Shown here: in pieces, positions 19,753 to 28,599 of the stretch
How positions within the stretch are numbered: the stretch's first letter is position 1
How the letters are laid out: every line of letters starts with the position of its first letter
Source of the DNA: Microcoleus sp. FACHB-68
Lineage (GTDB): Bacteria > Cyanobacteriota > Cyanobacteriia > Cyanobacteriales > Oscillatoriaceae
Length of the DNA stretch: 64,000 nucleotides
Assembly (NCBI RefSeq): GCF_014695715.1
Contig: NZ_JACJOT010000006.1
Location: forward strand, 124,001 to 188,000
Direction: 5' to 3'
Made by a program: the position numbers and the translations under genes
Notes under the pieces: generated by a model
What the model was told of the DNA's origin: nothing
What the model saw: the letters and a program-made list of their open reading frames with translations, nothing else
Database searches by the model: none

Positions 19753-21438
19753 TCATCTCTCTAAACACCGGCTCTCTAAACGTCGAAACCAAGCTGATCG
19801 CAAAATCACCACAATTACCCCCACCGGCAGCAACACCATCTGGCTAATTAACTGCAAGACGAGTAACCCGCTACCGGCTGCCAGGGAGAACACGCCATCC
19901 TGAAGACGCTGATGCACAATCAGAACCAGCAACAGCACCAGCACCCCCAGCAGGCCGACTGAACGGCGGGAAATGCTACCATAACCGGCAACTCTAAAAG
20001 GCCGGCGCAACTGTCCCACAGCCCATTTAACAGCCCGTTCCAGTGTTGTTAAAGTGATTGCCGGCCACACAAATTCCACCAGTATCAGCAGAAAAAATAA
20101 CCAACTTGGCTGCAATTTCAACGTGTAAGCCGGCAACAACGCAAGTTTTAAAACTGTTGTGTAGTTATAGATAAAAAACACCGGCCATTGCAGCAGAAAT
20201 TGCGGCAAATCGATGAGATAACCAGGATTTTTAAGAACTTCGCTGCTGCCACTCAGTAAAGCCGGTAAAATAAACGGTTCTAAAAATACCAAACTATATA
20301 AACCGGCAACCCGTAAAGCCGGCTTCCATTTTTCAGAATGAAGGAGGGCGTAATTCGTAACCAATAACAGCACGTAGCATAAAATTAGCGAATTACTGGC
20401 CGCTCTAGACGGGCCTAAACCACTGTTTCCCAACCTCCACACCACACCCATCAGCGCCACAATCGTAAAAGCCACAAAGCGCCGGAAAAGCTGTCGGGCG
20501 GGCGGATATTCCACCGGCTTTCCAGTTCGCACAAACATCAAAACGCCGGTTGCCACAGCGCCGGTGAACGCAACCAACAGTCCTAAAATATAGCCAGGAA
20601 ATACTGCCGGCAGACGCACAACCGGCACATTTAAAGATCGTTGCGCCCAATTCACCGCCTGCCCGATTAAAAAAGAATCATAGGGTTCGATCACGTGATC
20701 AGCCGTGGGAGAAATCACCATCATCCGGGCAGTGCCGGCATTAAAATCTCCGACAATCTCGCCTGCCTGATTTTTGCCGGCAGTTGCAGCTTGGTACATC
20801 CGGCGAACATCTGCCACAGGATTAAGCTGTTCATACACACCCACGCCCAGAAAAAGATTTTTGGGCACAGAAGGTGCCGCTTCTCCGCTCATTCCCATCA
20901 CAATCGTAGAGCGCAACTGCCGGTCTGTTTGAGCTAGCTGTAAAGCAATCGTGCCCCCCAAAGAGTGGCCGGCAATTCCCATGCGCTTAACATCAAAGCG
21001 CTCAGGATTTGCCCGTAGATAAGCCAGAACTGCCTGGGCATCCGCGAGATTACTTTCCTCAAGATTTTGGATCGCGCCCTTACCCCCCGAAAGCCGGTAA
21101 GATTCCCCTGATCCCCCAAAATCGAAAGCGAGTCCTGCAATTCCATGACGCGCCAATTCCACTGCTAAGGGCGTCATCACCTCCTTGCTAGCATTGATGC
21201 CATGACAGAGCACCATAACTGGATGTGGGGCAGCAGCCGCTTTCGGAATAAATAGGCGTGCGACGAGTTGCCGGTTGCCTTCAACTGGGATAGCGAGGGA
21301 TTCTGATTGAATTGTGACTGGGTTAAAAACGAAACAAAGCACTAGCCCAAAAACAAGCAGCACAAAGCTTAAAAACAAGCCGGTGATGTGTCCAAAAAGG
21401 TTAAGTTTTGGATTCCGTACTTTTGTTGGCTCATCCAT
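19753..21438 (-). CDS. Membrane-anchored alpha/beta hydrolase
   Basis: This 561-residue protein has a transmembrane helix near residues 17-38 (LFLSFVLLVFGLVLCFVF). An alpha/beta-hydrolase domain follows at about 50-270, with the nucleophile elbow GIAGHSLGGTIALQ and the oxyanion strand PVMVLCHGINASKE. The C-terminal half is a polytopic membrane domain with many hydrophobic helices (GLLVAFTGAVATGVLMFV, LILCYVLLLVTNYALL and others). The hydrolase half resembles dienelactone-hydrolase or BAAT-like esterases. Substrate unknown; the fusion suggests membrane-proximal ester or peptide cleavage. The start is the ATG at 21438. It lies 110 bases downstream of the HdrB-like gene on the same strand, separated by repeats. 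Confidence 0.82.
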   Translation of the reverse strand: MDEPTKVRNPKLNLFGHITGLFLSFVLLVFGLVLCFVFNPVTIQSESLAIPVEGNRQLVARLFIPKAAAAPHPVMVLCHGINASKEVMTPLAVELARHGIAGLAFDFGGSGESYRLSGGKGAIQNLEESNLADAQAVLAYLRANPERFDVKRMGIAGHSLGGTIALQLAQTDRQLRSTIVMGMSGEAAPSVPKNLFLGVGVYEQLNPVADVRRMYQAATAGKNQAGEIVGDFNAGTARMMVISPTADHVIEPYDSFLIGQAVNWAQRSLNVPVVRLPAVFPGYILGLLVAFTGAVATGVLMFVRTGKPVEYPPARQLFRRFVAFTIVALMGVVWRLGNSGLGPSRAASNSLILCYVLLLVTNYALLHSEKWKPALRVAGLYSLVFLEPFILPALLSGSSEVLKNPGYLIDLPQFLLQWPVFFIYNYTTVLKLALLPAYTLKLQPSWLFFLLILVEFVWPAITLTTLERAVKWAVGQLRRPFRVAGYGSISRRSVGLLGVLVLLLVLIVHQRLQDGVFSLAAGSGLLVLQLISQMVLLPVGVIVVILRSAWFRRLESRCLER

Positions 21439-21508
21439 ACTCCATGCCCCTAACCCAAAAATGAGGGATCAAGGATGAAGGATGAATTTCTCCCTCACCC
21501 ATGCCCCA

Positions 21509-21540
21509 TGCCCCTACCTTTAGGTTGGCGAAGCCTTGAC
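21509..21540 (+). repeat. Dispersed repeat CCTTTAGGTTGGCGAAGCC
   Basis: One copy of a 20-25 bp element, flanked by ATGCCCC heptamers. It contains the mini-palindrome GGC-GAA-GCC. Five tandem copies are at 41373-41533 and one inverted copy is at about 48538-48563. Confidence 0.8.
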
Positions 21541-21548
21541 CCATGCCC

Positions 21549-22454
21549 CTAAAGCCCTAATTTCTCCAACACCGGCTTGGTTGAAACAATATGCCGGTCG
21601 AGTCCCAAGTGCTTCGGATCAACGCCTAAAGCCAGCGAGATTAACTGAGGCAAATGCAACACCGGCAGCCCCAGTTTGCGTTGAATCACCTGTTCCACCT
21701 CTGGTTGCCGAGAATCCAGATTAAGGTGACACAAAGGACAAGGCGTTATCATACAATCCGCCCCCGCGTCAAGCGCTTCTTGAATATGAGCGCCGGCCAT
21801 CTTAAACGACTCAACCGGGGCATAACTAGAAAGGGGCCAACCGCAACATTGCGTGCGCCCTCGATAATAAATCGGTGTCGCCCCAACCGTCCGAAACACA
21901 TTCTCCATTGATTCGGGTTTGTAGGGGTCATCGAAAGGCATCGAAGTTTGGGTGCGAAGCAGGTAGCAACCGTAAAACGCTGCACATTTTAGGCCACTCA
22001 ACTTGCGCGTAACGCGGTTTTGAATTTCCTCCAAACCGTAATCTGCGATTAAGGCCCACAGGAGATGTTTAACCTCTGTCGTTCCCCGATAAGGCGAACA
22101 GCCTTCTTTTTTCAGCAACCCGTTCACCCGCTCAATATAAGCCGAGTCAGTTTTCTGCAAGTCCTTGAGGCGCTCATCCACATGGCCAACGACACCCTGA
22201 CAAGTGCTGCAATGAGTCAGCAGCGGCAGATTCAATTCCTCCGCCAAAGCAATATTGCGAGCATTCACCGTATCTTCTAGCAGCTGAGAGTCTTCTTTAA
22301 ACGTGCCAGAACCACAGCAGGAAGCTTTTTTGAGTTCAATCAGTTCAATGCCCAAAGTTTCAGTCAGAATTTGAGTAGACTGATAAAGCTCCCGGCAGGC
22401 TCCTTGGGCAACACAGCCGGGAAAGTAAGCATATCTAAGTGTTGAGGATGGCAT
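21549..22454 (-). CDS. HdrB-like cysteine-rich (CCG domain) Fe-S protein
   Basis: This 301-residue protein carries two CCG (CxnCCGxnCxxC) domains of the type found in heterodisulfide reductase subunit B, glycolate oxidase GlpC/LutA and SdhE-type succinate dehydrogenase subunits. The first ends with KASCCGSGTF...LLTHCSTC and the second with TQCCGWPLSS...MITPCPLCHLN. The N-terminal YFPGCVAQGACRELYQS supplies the leading cysteine. Such domains bind an unusual Fe-S cluster and transfer electrons. In cyanobacteria no methanogenic HdrA/C partners exist, so a role with a quinone-linked dehydrogenase is possible but only inferred. The start is the ATG at 22454. It is divergent from acpP. Confidence 0.88.
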   Translation of the reverse strand: MPSSTLRYAYFPGCVAQGACRELYQSTQILTETLGIELIELKKASCCGSGTFKEDSQLLEDTVNARNIALAEELNLPLLTHCSTCQGVVGHVDERLKDLQKTDSAYIERVNGLLKKEGCSPYRGTTEVKHLLWALIADYGLEEIQNRVTRKLSGLKCAAFYGCYLLRTQTSMPFDDPYKPESMENVFRTVGATPIYYRGRTQCCGWPLSSYAPVESFKMAGAHIQEALDAGADCMITPCPLCHLNLDSRQPEVEQVIQRKLGLPVLHLPQLISLALGVDPKHLGLDRHIVSTKPVLEKLGL

Positions 22455-22660
22455 AGTTGGAATTCCCTAGTGAGCGTTAAGCCTGGGATAATCTGGGTAA
22501 GCAGAGCGGACACTCTTTCTATGATGACTTCCAGACAAGCAACCGGCAGTGATTCCTTACAAAGCTTTAATCCCAGAAGTTTTGACCGGCAGCGTGTCAA
22601 TTTGAAAACCGTCTGCGATCAGTCTCCCTTGCGATCCCCCTTTCCGATAAGATGATCAAA

Positions 22661-22736
22661 TGCCTTGACCTGTAAAAATCCTTTCCCAAGTTCTAGCGAC
22701 TGCCAGGGACAAGTGAAACCTTTACAGGTCAAGGCA
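22661..22736. repeat. Perfect 16-bp inverted repeat upstream of acpP
   Basis: TGCCTTGACCTGTAAA (22661-22676) and its exact reverse complement TTTACAGGTCAAGGCA (22721-22736) flank a 44-base spacer. The element is between the divergent HdrB-like gene and acpP, about 75 bases before the acpP ATG. It could be a long-stem leader RNA, a pair of operator half-sites, or a small mobile palindrome. No T-run follows, so a simple terminator is unlikely. Confidence 0.75.
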
Positions 22737-22809
22737 AATGGATAAATGTTAGACAAAAACTAACAACGCACGAATTTATAAGCAGCTGCGGCACACTGAG
22801 GACATCCCT

Positions 22810-23070
22810 ATGAGTCAAGAGGAAATTTTTTCAAGAGTCAAGAAAATTGTGGCGGATCAACTGGAAGTTGAGGCGAGCGACATCAAGCCAGAATCCAACT
22901 TTGCCAACGATCTTGGAGCTGACTCTTTAGATACTGTGGAATTGGTAATGGCTTTAGAAGAAGAATTTGATATCGAAATTCCGGACGAAGCCGCAGAAGG
23001 GATTCTCACAGTTCAAGCAACTGTGGACTACATCAACAGCCAAGTTTCAGCCTCCGCAGTGAAGGAGTGA
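22810..23070 (+). CDS. acpP: Acyl carrier protein
   Basis: ACP carries fatty-acyl intermediates on a 4'-phosphopantetheine arm during type II fatty acid synthesis. It is 86 residues with the start at the ATG at 22810 ([14 protein letters not shown]). The attachment serine is Ser39 in [20 protein letters not shown], the canonical DSL site followed by acidic helix II. The protein is strongly acidic as expected. It is followed 134 bases later by fabF, the condensing enzyme using it, and the two are probably coexpressed. A long inverted repeat upstream and a hairpin between acpP and fabF may modulate expression. Confidence 0.97.
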   Translation: MSQEEIFSRVKKIVADQLEVEASDIKPESNFANDLGADSLDTVELVMALEEEFDIEIPDEAAEGILTVQATVDYINSQVSASAVKE

Positions 23071-23076
23071 GCGCTC

Positions 23077-23129
23077 AAGGCTGAAGGATGAAGGCTGAAG
23101 TAAAAAGGCTGAAGCATCAATTCAGCCTT
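23077..23129 (+). terminator. STRR-derived hairpin between acpP and fabF
   Basis: Heptamer-like GGCTGAA/GGATGAA units (23077-23116) end in a perfect 9-bp stem: AAGGCTGAA (23105-23113), loop GCATCAA, TTCAGCCTT (23121-23129). It could attenuate readthrough from the highly expressed acpP into fabF. No clear T-run follows. Confidence 0.4.
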
Positions 23130-23204
23130 GATCATTCAGTCTTACTTCCTTCTCCCGTGCCCCTGTGTTTTGCGTTCTGGGTGTGGAAGCCCGCAAATTG
23201 AATC

Positions 23205-24455
23205 ATGACCAACTTTGAACGGAAACGTGTTGTTGTCACCGGCCTTGGTGCGATCACACCAATTGGCAATACCCTCGCTGAATATTGGGAAGGGTTGATT
23301 GCCGGCAGAAGTGGCATTGGCCCCATCACCTTGTTCGACGCATCACGGCACGACTGTCGAATTGCCGGCGAAGTGAAGGGCTTTGACCCCCACGAGTATC
23401 TGGAGCGCAAAGAAGCCAAGCGGATGGATCGCTTCGCCCAGTTTGCGATTTCAGCGAGCAAGCAGGCGATCGCCGACGCCCAATTTACGATTAATGACCT
23501 GAATGCAGAACAGGTGGGCGCGATCATCGGCACCGGCATCGGGGGTCTAAAAGTTCTTGAAGATCAACAAGAAATCTATCTCACGAAAGGCCCAGATCGG
23601 TGTAGCCCTTTCATGATTCCCATGATGATTGCGAATATGGCTGCCGGTTTAACCGCCATTCACACCGGCGCAAAAGGGCCAAATTCCTGCACCGTCACCG
23701 CCTGCGCGGCTGGCTCAAATGCAGTTGGCGAAGCATTTCGTCTGATTCAGGGCGGCTACGCCCAAGCCATGATTTGTGGCGGAACGGAAGCGGCGGTAAC
23801 GCCCCTGTCTGTTGCCGGTTTCGCAGCAGCTCGGACACTTTCGACGCGCAACGACGATCCCGCCCACGCCAGCCGGCCTTTTGACCGAGATCGGGATGGG
23901 TTTGTCATGGGCGAAGGTGCCGGCATCCTCCTGCTCGAAGAACTCGAATGCGCCCTCAGTCGGGGTGCTCGCATCTATGCCGAACTCGTTGGCTACGGCA
24001 TGACTTGCGACGCCTATCACATGACCTCCCCCGTGCCCGGTGGCGAAGGGGCGGCACGGGCAATGCGGCTAGCGATGAAAGATGCGGGAATCACCCCCGA
24101 TCAAATCAGCTACATTAACGCCCACGGCACCAGCACGCCGATGAACGACCCCACAGAAAGCGCCGCTATTAAAACAGCCTTGGGAGAGAGTGCCTACAAA
24201 GTGGCCATTAGCTCAACCAAGTCAATGACCGGCCACCTGCTGGGCGGTTCTGGCGGCATTGAAGCCGTAGCAACCGCAATGGCAATCGCCAACGATCAAA
24301 TTCCGCCGACGATTAATTTGGACAATCCCGATCCAAACTGCGACTTAGATTATGTGCCCCACCAAAGTCGCGCTCAAAAAGTTGAAGTGGCGCTGTCCAA
24401 CTCCTTCGGGTTTGGTGGTCATAACGTCACACTCGCGTTTAAAAAGTACGTTTAG
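23205..24455 (+). CDS. fabF: 3-oxoacyl-[acyl-carrier-protein] synthase II
   Basis: FabF (KAS II) condenses malonyl-ACP with acyl-ACP in fatty acid elongation. It is 416 residues with the start at the ATG at 23205 ([22 protein letters not shown]). The catalytic triad is visible: Cys167 in [10 protein letters not shown], His307 in [11 protein letters not shown] and His344 in [13 protein letters not shown]. The [13 protein letters not shown] terminus is the KAS signature. It lies directly downstream of acpP, as in many cyanobacteria, and upstream of tkt after a 190-base repeat-bearing spacer. Confidence 0.97.
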   Translation: MTNFERKRVVVTGLGAITPIGNTLAEYWEGLIAGRSGIGPITLFDASRHDCRIAGEVKGFDPHEYLERKEAKRMDRFAQFAISASKQAIADAQFTINDLNAEQVGAIIGTGIGGLKVLEDQQEIYLTKGPDRCSPFMIPMMIANMAAGLTAIHTGAKGPNSCTVTACAAGSNAVGEAFRLIQGGYAQAMICGGTEAAVTPLSVAGFAAARTLSTRNDDPAHASRPFDRDRDGFVMGEGAGILLLEELECALSRGARIYAELVGYGMTCDAYHMTSPVPGGEGAARAMRLAMKDAGITPDQISYINAHGTSTPMNDPTESAAIKTALGESAYKVAISSTKSMTGHLLGGSGGIEAVATAMAIANDQIPPTINLDNPDPNCDLDYVPHQSRAQKVEVALSNSFGFGGHNVTLAFKKYV

Positions 24456-24645
24456 GGCATCGGGCATCGGTGATTTTTTCTAACCCATGCCCCATTTCCC
24501 CATTCTCCATCCCCCATAAGAAATACTTGCCCATCGATCCCGCTAATGGGATGATGGGTGAGAACGTCTTGGGGCGATTCCAGAGCGCTAACACCCAAGG
24601 TCATTCAATCGATCTCTCACACCGTTTGCACTCAAGAAAACGATC

Positions 24646-26658
24646 ATGCCTGTTGCCACCCAATCACTCGAAGAACTTTGCATCAACTCCATCCGCTTTC
24701 TGGCCGTTGACGCCGTAGAGAAGGCAAAGTCCGGTCACCCAGGGCTACCGATGGGCGCTGCGCCGATGGCGTTTGTGCTGTGGGATCGCTTTATGCGGTA
24801 TAACCCAAAAAATCCCAAGTGGTTTAACCGCGACCGCTTCGTGCTCTCAGCTGGACATGGCTCCATGCTACAGTACGCCCTGCTCTACCTGATGGGCTTC
24901 GACAGCGTCAGCATAGAAGACATCAAGCAGTTCCGTCAGTGGGAATCCAAAACCCCCGGACACCCGGAAAACTTTATGACTCCGGGTGTGGAAGTAACCA
25001 CGGGTCCTCTCGGTCAAGGAATTGCCAACGCCGTCGGTTTGGCAATGGCAGAAGCTCACCTAGCCGCCAAGTTTAACAAGCCCGATAGCACAATCGTCGA
25101 TCACTACACTTATGTGATTTTGGGTGATGGGTGCAACATGGAAGGCATTTCGGGTGAAGCGTGTTCTTTCGCCGGCCACCTGGGATTAGGTAAACTCATC
25201 GCGCTGTACGACGATAACCACATCTCCATCGATGGTTCTACCGATGTGGCTTTCACCGAAGATGTTTCCAAGCGTTTTGAAGCATACGGTTGGCACGTCC
25301 TCCACGTCGAAGATGGCAATACCGATTTAGCCGCCATTGAGAAAGCAATTAACGAAGCTAAAGCCGTCACCGACAAGCCAACCATGATTAAGGTGACAAC
25401 CATCATCGGTTATGGTTCGCCCAACAAACAAAACACTGCCGGTGTTCACGGTGCTGCCCTTGGTGCAGACGAAATTGCATTAACTCGCGAAAAACTGGGC
25501 TGGCAACACGAGCCTTTCGTAATCCCAGAAGATGTGCTCAACCATACCCGCAAAGCAGTGGAACGCGGCGCAGGTTATGAAGCAGAGTGGAACAAGACTT
25601 TTTCTGACTACAAAGCTAAATATCCCCAAGAAGGGGCTGAATTCGACCGCTACATCACCGGCCAATTGCCTGACGGTTGGGATAAGGTACTCCCCACCTA
25701 CACCGCCGAAGACAAGGCACTGCCCACCCGCAAGCACTCGGAAAACTGCCTCAACAAACTGGCATCCGTTTTACCTGAACTCATCGGTGGTTCGGCTGAC
25801 TTAACCCACTCTAACCTGACTGAAATCAAGGGAAGTGGTGACTTCCAGAAAGGGCAATACCAAAACCCCAACATCCACTTTGGTGTGCGGGAACATGGTA
25901 TGGGCGCAATCTGTAATGGGATCGCGCTGCATCAATCTGGATTAATTCCCTACGGCGCAACCTTCTTGATCTTCACAGATTATATGCGGGCTGCCATTCG
26001 CTTATCTGCCTTGTCCCAAGCTGGGGTAATTTGGGTGATGACCCACGACTCCATCGGACAAGGTGAAGATGGCCCGACACACCAACCGATTGAAACGCTG
26101 GCTTCTTTGCGTGCGATTCCTAACCTGACGGTGATTCGTCCCGCAGACGGAAACGAATGTTCTGGTGCTTATAAATTAGCGATTGAAAAAGCCAAGCAAA
26201 ACCATCCCACCTTGTTAGCCTTCACGCGTCAAAATGTGCCGAATTTAGCCGGCACATCGATTGAAGGCGTGGCAAAAGGTGGCTACACGGTGGTTGAGTC
26301 TGAGGGAACACCGGATATTATCTTGATTGGTACGGGTTCAGAAGTGAGCCTGTGCGTAACAGCAGCCGAGAAACTCACGGCTGAAGGTAAAAAAGTCCGT
26401 GTCGTTTCGATGCCTTCAACCGAAGTGTTTGATGGACAAGATGCGGCTTACAAAGAGTCTATTCTGCCGAAATCTGTCACCAAGCGCTTGGTTGTAGAAG
26501 CTGCCGCTAGCTTCGGCTGGCACAAGTACGTGGGAATGGAAGGCGATACAGTCAGTATTGATCGCTTTGGTGCTTCTGCTCCTGGCGGTGTCTGTCTAGA
26601 GAAGTTTGGCTTCAGCGCTGACAATGTTTTAGCGAAGGCAAAAGCACTGTTGGGCTAA
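24646..26658 (+). CDS. tkt: Transketolase
   Basis: Transketolase transfers two-carbon ketol units in the Calvin-Benson and pentose-phosphate cycles using thiamine diphosphate. It is 670 residues, family length, with the start at the ATG at 24646 ([33 protein letters not shown]). The ThDP-binding motif is [19 protein letters not shown]...[25 protein letters not shown] and the pyrimidine-domain [18 protein letters not shown], with the conserved Glu, are present. The C-terminal [16 protein letters not shown] is typical. The gene follows acpP-fabF and is closed by a strong intrinsic terminator. GC content and codon use look like a highly expressed gene. Confidence 0.97.
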   Translation: MPVATQSLEELCINSIRFLAVDAVEKAKSGHPGLPMGAAPMAFVLWDRFMRYNPKNPKWFNRDRFVLSAGHGSMLQYALLYLMGFDSVSIEDIKQFRQWESKTPGHPENFMTPGVEVTTGPLGQGIANAVGLAMAEAHLAAKFNKPDSTIVDHYTYVILGDGCNMEGISGEACSFAGHLGLGKLIALYDDNHISIDGSTDVAFTEDVSKRFEAYGWHVLHVEDGNTDLAAIEKAINEAKAVTDKPTMIKVTTIIGYGSPNKQNTAGVHGAALGADEIALTREKLGWQHEPFVIPEDVLNHTRKAVERGAGYEAEWNKTFSDYKAKYPQEGAEFDRYITGQLPDGWDKVLPTYTAEDKALPTRKHSENCLNKLASVLPELIGGSADLTHSNLTEIKGSGDFQKGQYQNPNIHFGVREHGMGAICNGIALHQSGLIPYGATFLIFTDYMRAAIRLSALSQAGVIWVMTHDSIGQGEDGPTHQPIETLASLRAIPNLTVIRPADGNECSGAYKLAIEKAKQNHPTLLAFTRQNVPNLAGTSIEGVAKGGYTVVESEGTPDIILIGTGSEVSLCVTAAEKLTAEGKKVRVVSMPSTEVFDGQDAAYKESILPKSVTKRLVVEAAASFGWHKYVGMEGDTVSIDRFGASAPGGVCLEKFGFSADNVLAKAKALLG

Positions 26659-26680
26659 AACCTAAGTAATCGTTTCTTGT

Positions 26681-26710
26681 GGGGTAGGCATGATGCCTGC
26701 CCCTTTTTTT
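26681..26710 (+). terminator. Intrinsic terminator of tkt
   Basis: GGGGTAGGC (26681-26689) pairs with GCCTGCCCC (26695-26703) around a short loop, including one G-T pair, followed directly by seven Ts (26704-26710). It begins 23 bases after the tkt stop codon. This is a classical rho-independent terminator. Confidence 0.9.
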
Positions 26711-26955
26711 ATGGGTAGCGAAGATAGCCCGGATGAATGGGAATAAGTATTATTTTAGGGCTGTTGGGTATTATTGTGCCGGCCACTACCAATCCGTGCA
26801 TTTACTAAAGATTATTGGTGGCATCAGGTTACAGCTTAATGATTATTCATCAACTGGACTTGATATCAATGAAGAAGCAATTAATCTGCATTTCACTCAC
26901 AAATGTGTTTGGTATGATGGCTAAGCTTGCTCATGCACAATAAACTCATGTGATC

Positions 26956-27435
26956 ATGCACAAATACCTCATCGAAGCTCTTGCTGTTATTACCGCAGGA
27001 ACTTTAGGTCTATCTGCCTTAATCCTGCCATCACCGGCAAGAAGCCAGGAAACAAAAGAATCTTGTGAACTTGGCATTCTAAATGCAAAAAATCGCATCG
27101 AAGAGGGGAGAGATATCACAGTCATCACGAATGTTATTGATGCCAGTAAAAAATATCCTGATCACCCTGATAATCGCCCAAGGATTGTTATGATTGCAGT
27201 TGATGGTATCGCTGCTGACTCAATCATGGTATCGCCAGTGTTTCGCAGGGCAATCACCTCTGAAATTATCAAATCTTGCAATTCTGTGGGTGCAGTTACC
27301 TTTAATCGATATCAAACTTCGTGGCTTATTACGGTTGGTTTGATGAAAGATGGTAGTATCCAAAACTTTCAATGTCTGCTTAAAGATCGGAGAACAGCCC
27401 GTCCCTCCTGGGGCGAAGAATGGTGCGATATTTGA
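26956..27435 (+). CDS. Secreted hypothetical protein
   Basis: Unrecognised family. From the ATG at 26956 (a GTG at 26950 is two codons upstream) it has 159 residues. A signal peptide is visible: MHKYLIEALAVITAGTLGL then SALILPSPARSQ, with cleavage probably after ARS or ARSQ. The mature part of about 130 residues contains four cysteines (SCELGIL, SCNSVG, FQCLLKD, EWCDI), which could form two disulfides. That is consistent with a periplasmic or extracellular location. It lies alone between the tkt terminator and a palindromic element at 27461. The composition is normal for the window. Confidence 0.7.
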   Translation: MHKYLIEALAVITAGTLGLSALILPSPARSQETKESCELGILNAKNRIEEGRDITVITNVIDASKKYPDHPDNRPRIVMIAVDGIAADSIMVSPVFRRAITSEIIKSCNSVGAVTFNRYQTSWLITVGLMKDGSIQNFQCLLKDRRTARPSWGEEWCDI

Positions 27436-27460
27436 GCCGGCCTAAAAGGTTATAGCACAT

Positions 27461-27530
27461 AAATTCCCCTACGGTTGGTTTAGATTATACAGGGGTTCTC
27501 AGGTGCTTAAACTAAACGATAGGGGAATTT
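27461..27530. repeat. Imperfect palindromic element, about 70 bp
   Basis: AAATTCCCCTA (27461-27471) and TAGGGGAATTT (27520-27530) are an 11-bp perfect inverted repeat. Further imperfect pairing occurs inside (GGTTTAG against CTAAAC). It sits 25 bases after the secreted-protein stop codon and may act as a terminator or be a MITE-like remnant. Confidence 0.55.
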
Positions 27531-27614
27531 AGAGCGCTCACTTCATCACCTGAGCCGTTAAAGCAAGTCAATCCTATGCGCTAGTAATACTTGTCAGCCG
27601 TTTGTAGAGTTTGA

Positions 27615-28316
27615 GTGACACAGCAGTGCAGCAGATCTCGCTCAATTGTCGCGGACCAACTCAATTTTTTTCTAACAAATTCCGCATTCTTTTTACGGGA
27701 ATATTCCTTAAACTATCCTAACTTTATTAAGCACAACTTAATACAAAGGAAGAAACAACTCAATTGCATTACTGTCATCATCGCCTCTGGCCTAATGACT
27801 CAGTTTACTTATGCACAAACTCAGTCATATCCAACCGATGAAGAAATCCAAAAATTGATGCCTGAGGTTTACCGGCAAGTTGAATATTGGAATCAATATA
27901 AGGAACCTGAACGTCAAAAGGAGGCTAAAGCATTTGCCGCAACTTGGGTACATGGGCTAGCCATAGCTTCTTTTCTAGAAAAATAGTCAGCATGGGAAGA
28001 AACAATGAATATTTATCCTTCAACCACAGAGGGTCAGGTCTGTATAATTAATCACTATGGGACTGCACAAGCAGTTAGTTTGAGTTTAGGAAATGTTTTT
28101 AATCAGCGAATCTATAGTGACAACCATGAAGTCATTTTCCTAGAAGGAAACTATGCAGGAGTTGCAGGGAGCAGAAATCAACCAGGCGTGAACGTTTATC
28201 GTTTATTTGCGCCGGCTCAAGTGCGGACTCGTGCATTTTGGAGAGATTGGCCTGAAGGTTATCGGGTCATGGAGCAATTTAATGCAGCCGGCTGTATTGC
28301 TTTTTCTTCTAATTAA
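27615..28316 (+). pseudogene. Secreted protein gene split by an in-frame TAG
   Basis: Two open segments, 27615-27986 and 28005-28316, are in the same frame and separated only by TAG at 27984-27986. Between them the frame reads on without a break (SAWEET then MNIYPSTTEGQVCII). The first part carries a signal-peptide-like stretch (QLNCITVIIASGLMTQFTYAQ) and a helical region (YRQVEYWNQYKEPERQKEAKAF). The second is beta-rich (QAVSLSLGNVF, FLEGNYAGVAG). The simplest reading is one secreted protein of roughly 170-230 residues inactivated by a nonsense mutation. The original start is unclear because no good ATG precedes the signal segment. Reinitiation at the ATG at 28005 or TAG readthrough are alternatives. 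Family not recognised. Confidence 0.6.
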
Positions 28317-28599
28317 TTACCCGTCAGCAAAGAATTTGAAACCCATGTAGAATTAGGGCAATTTTCAATTCAGTTTGAGTCTAGTTGCAAGAGGATGATT
28401 CCTGTGGGGAGTAGGAATTTTAGCCGGGTTTCAACAAAAATTGAGCGATTAGTCTGCCACTAACAACATTAAATAGCTCAGTTTCAGGAAATTGAATAAA
28501 GTGCCTAGCTAAATGCGAAAACCCCAAGTTTAAGTTTGTAGTTAAACCAGTAGTCAGGAAATCTTACCCGTTGTAGATCTATCGGAAAAGGAGCCGGTT

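Noticed and set aside
26733-26924. 63-codon frame after the tkt terminator
   Set aside because: No ribosome-binding site, no recognisable domain, and it lies in a short spacer right after a terminator.
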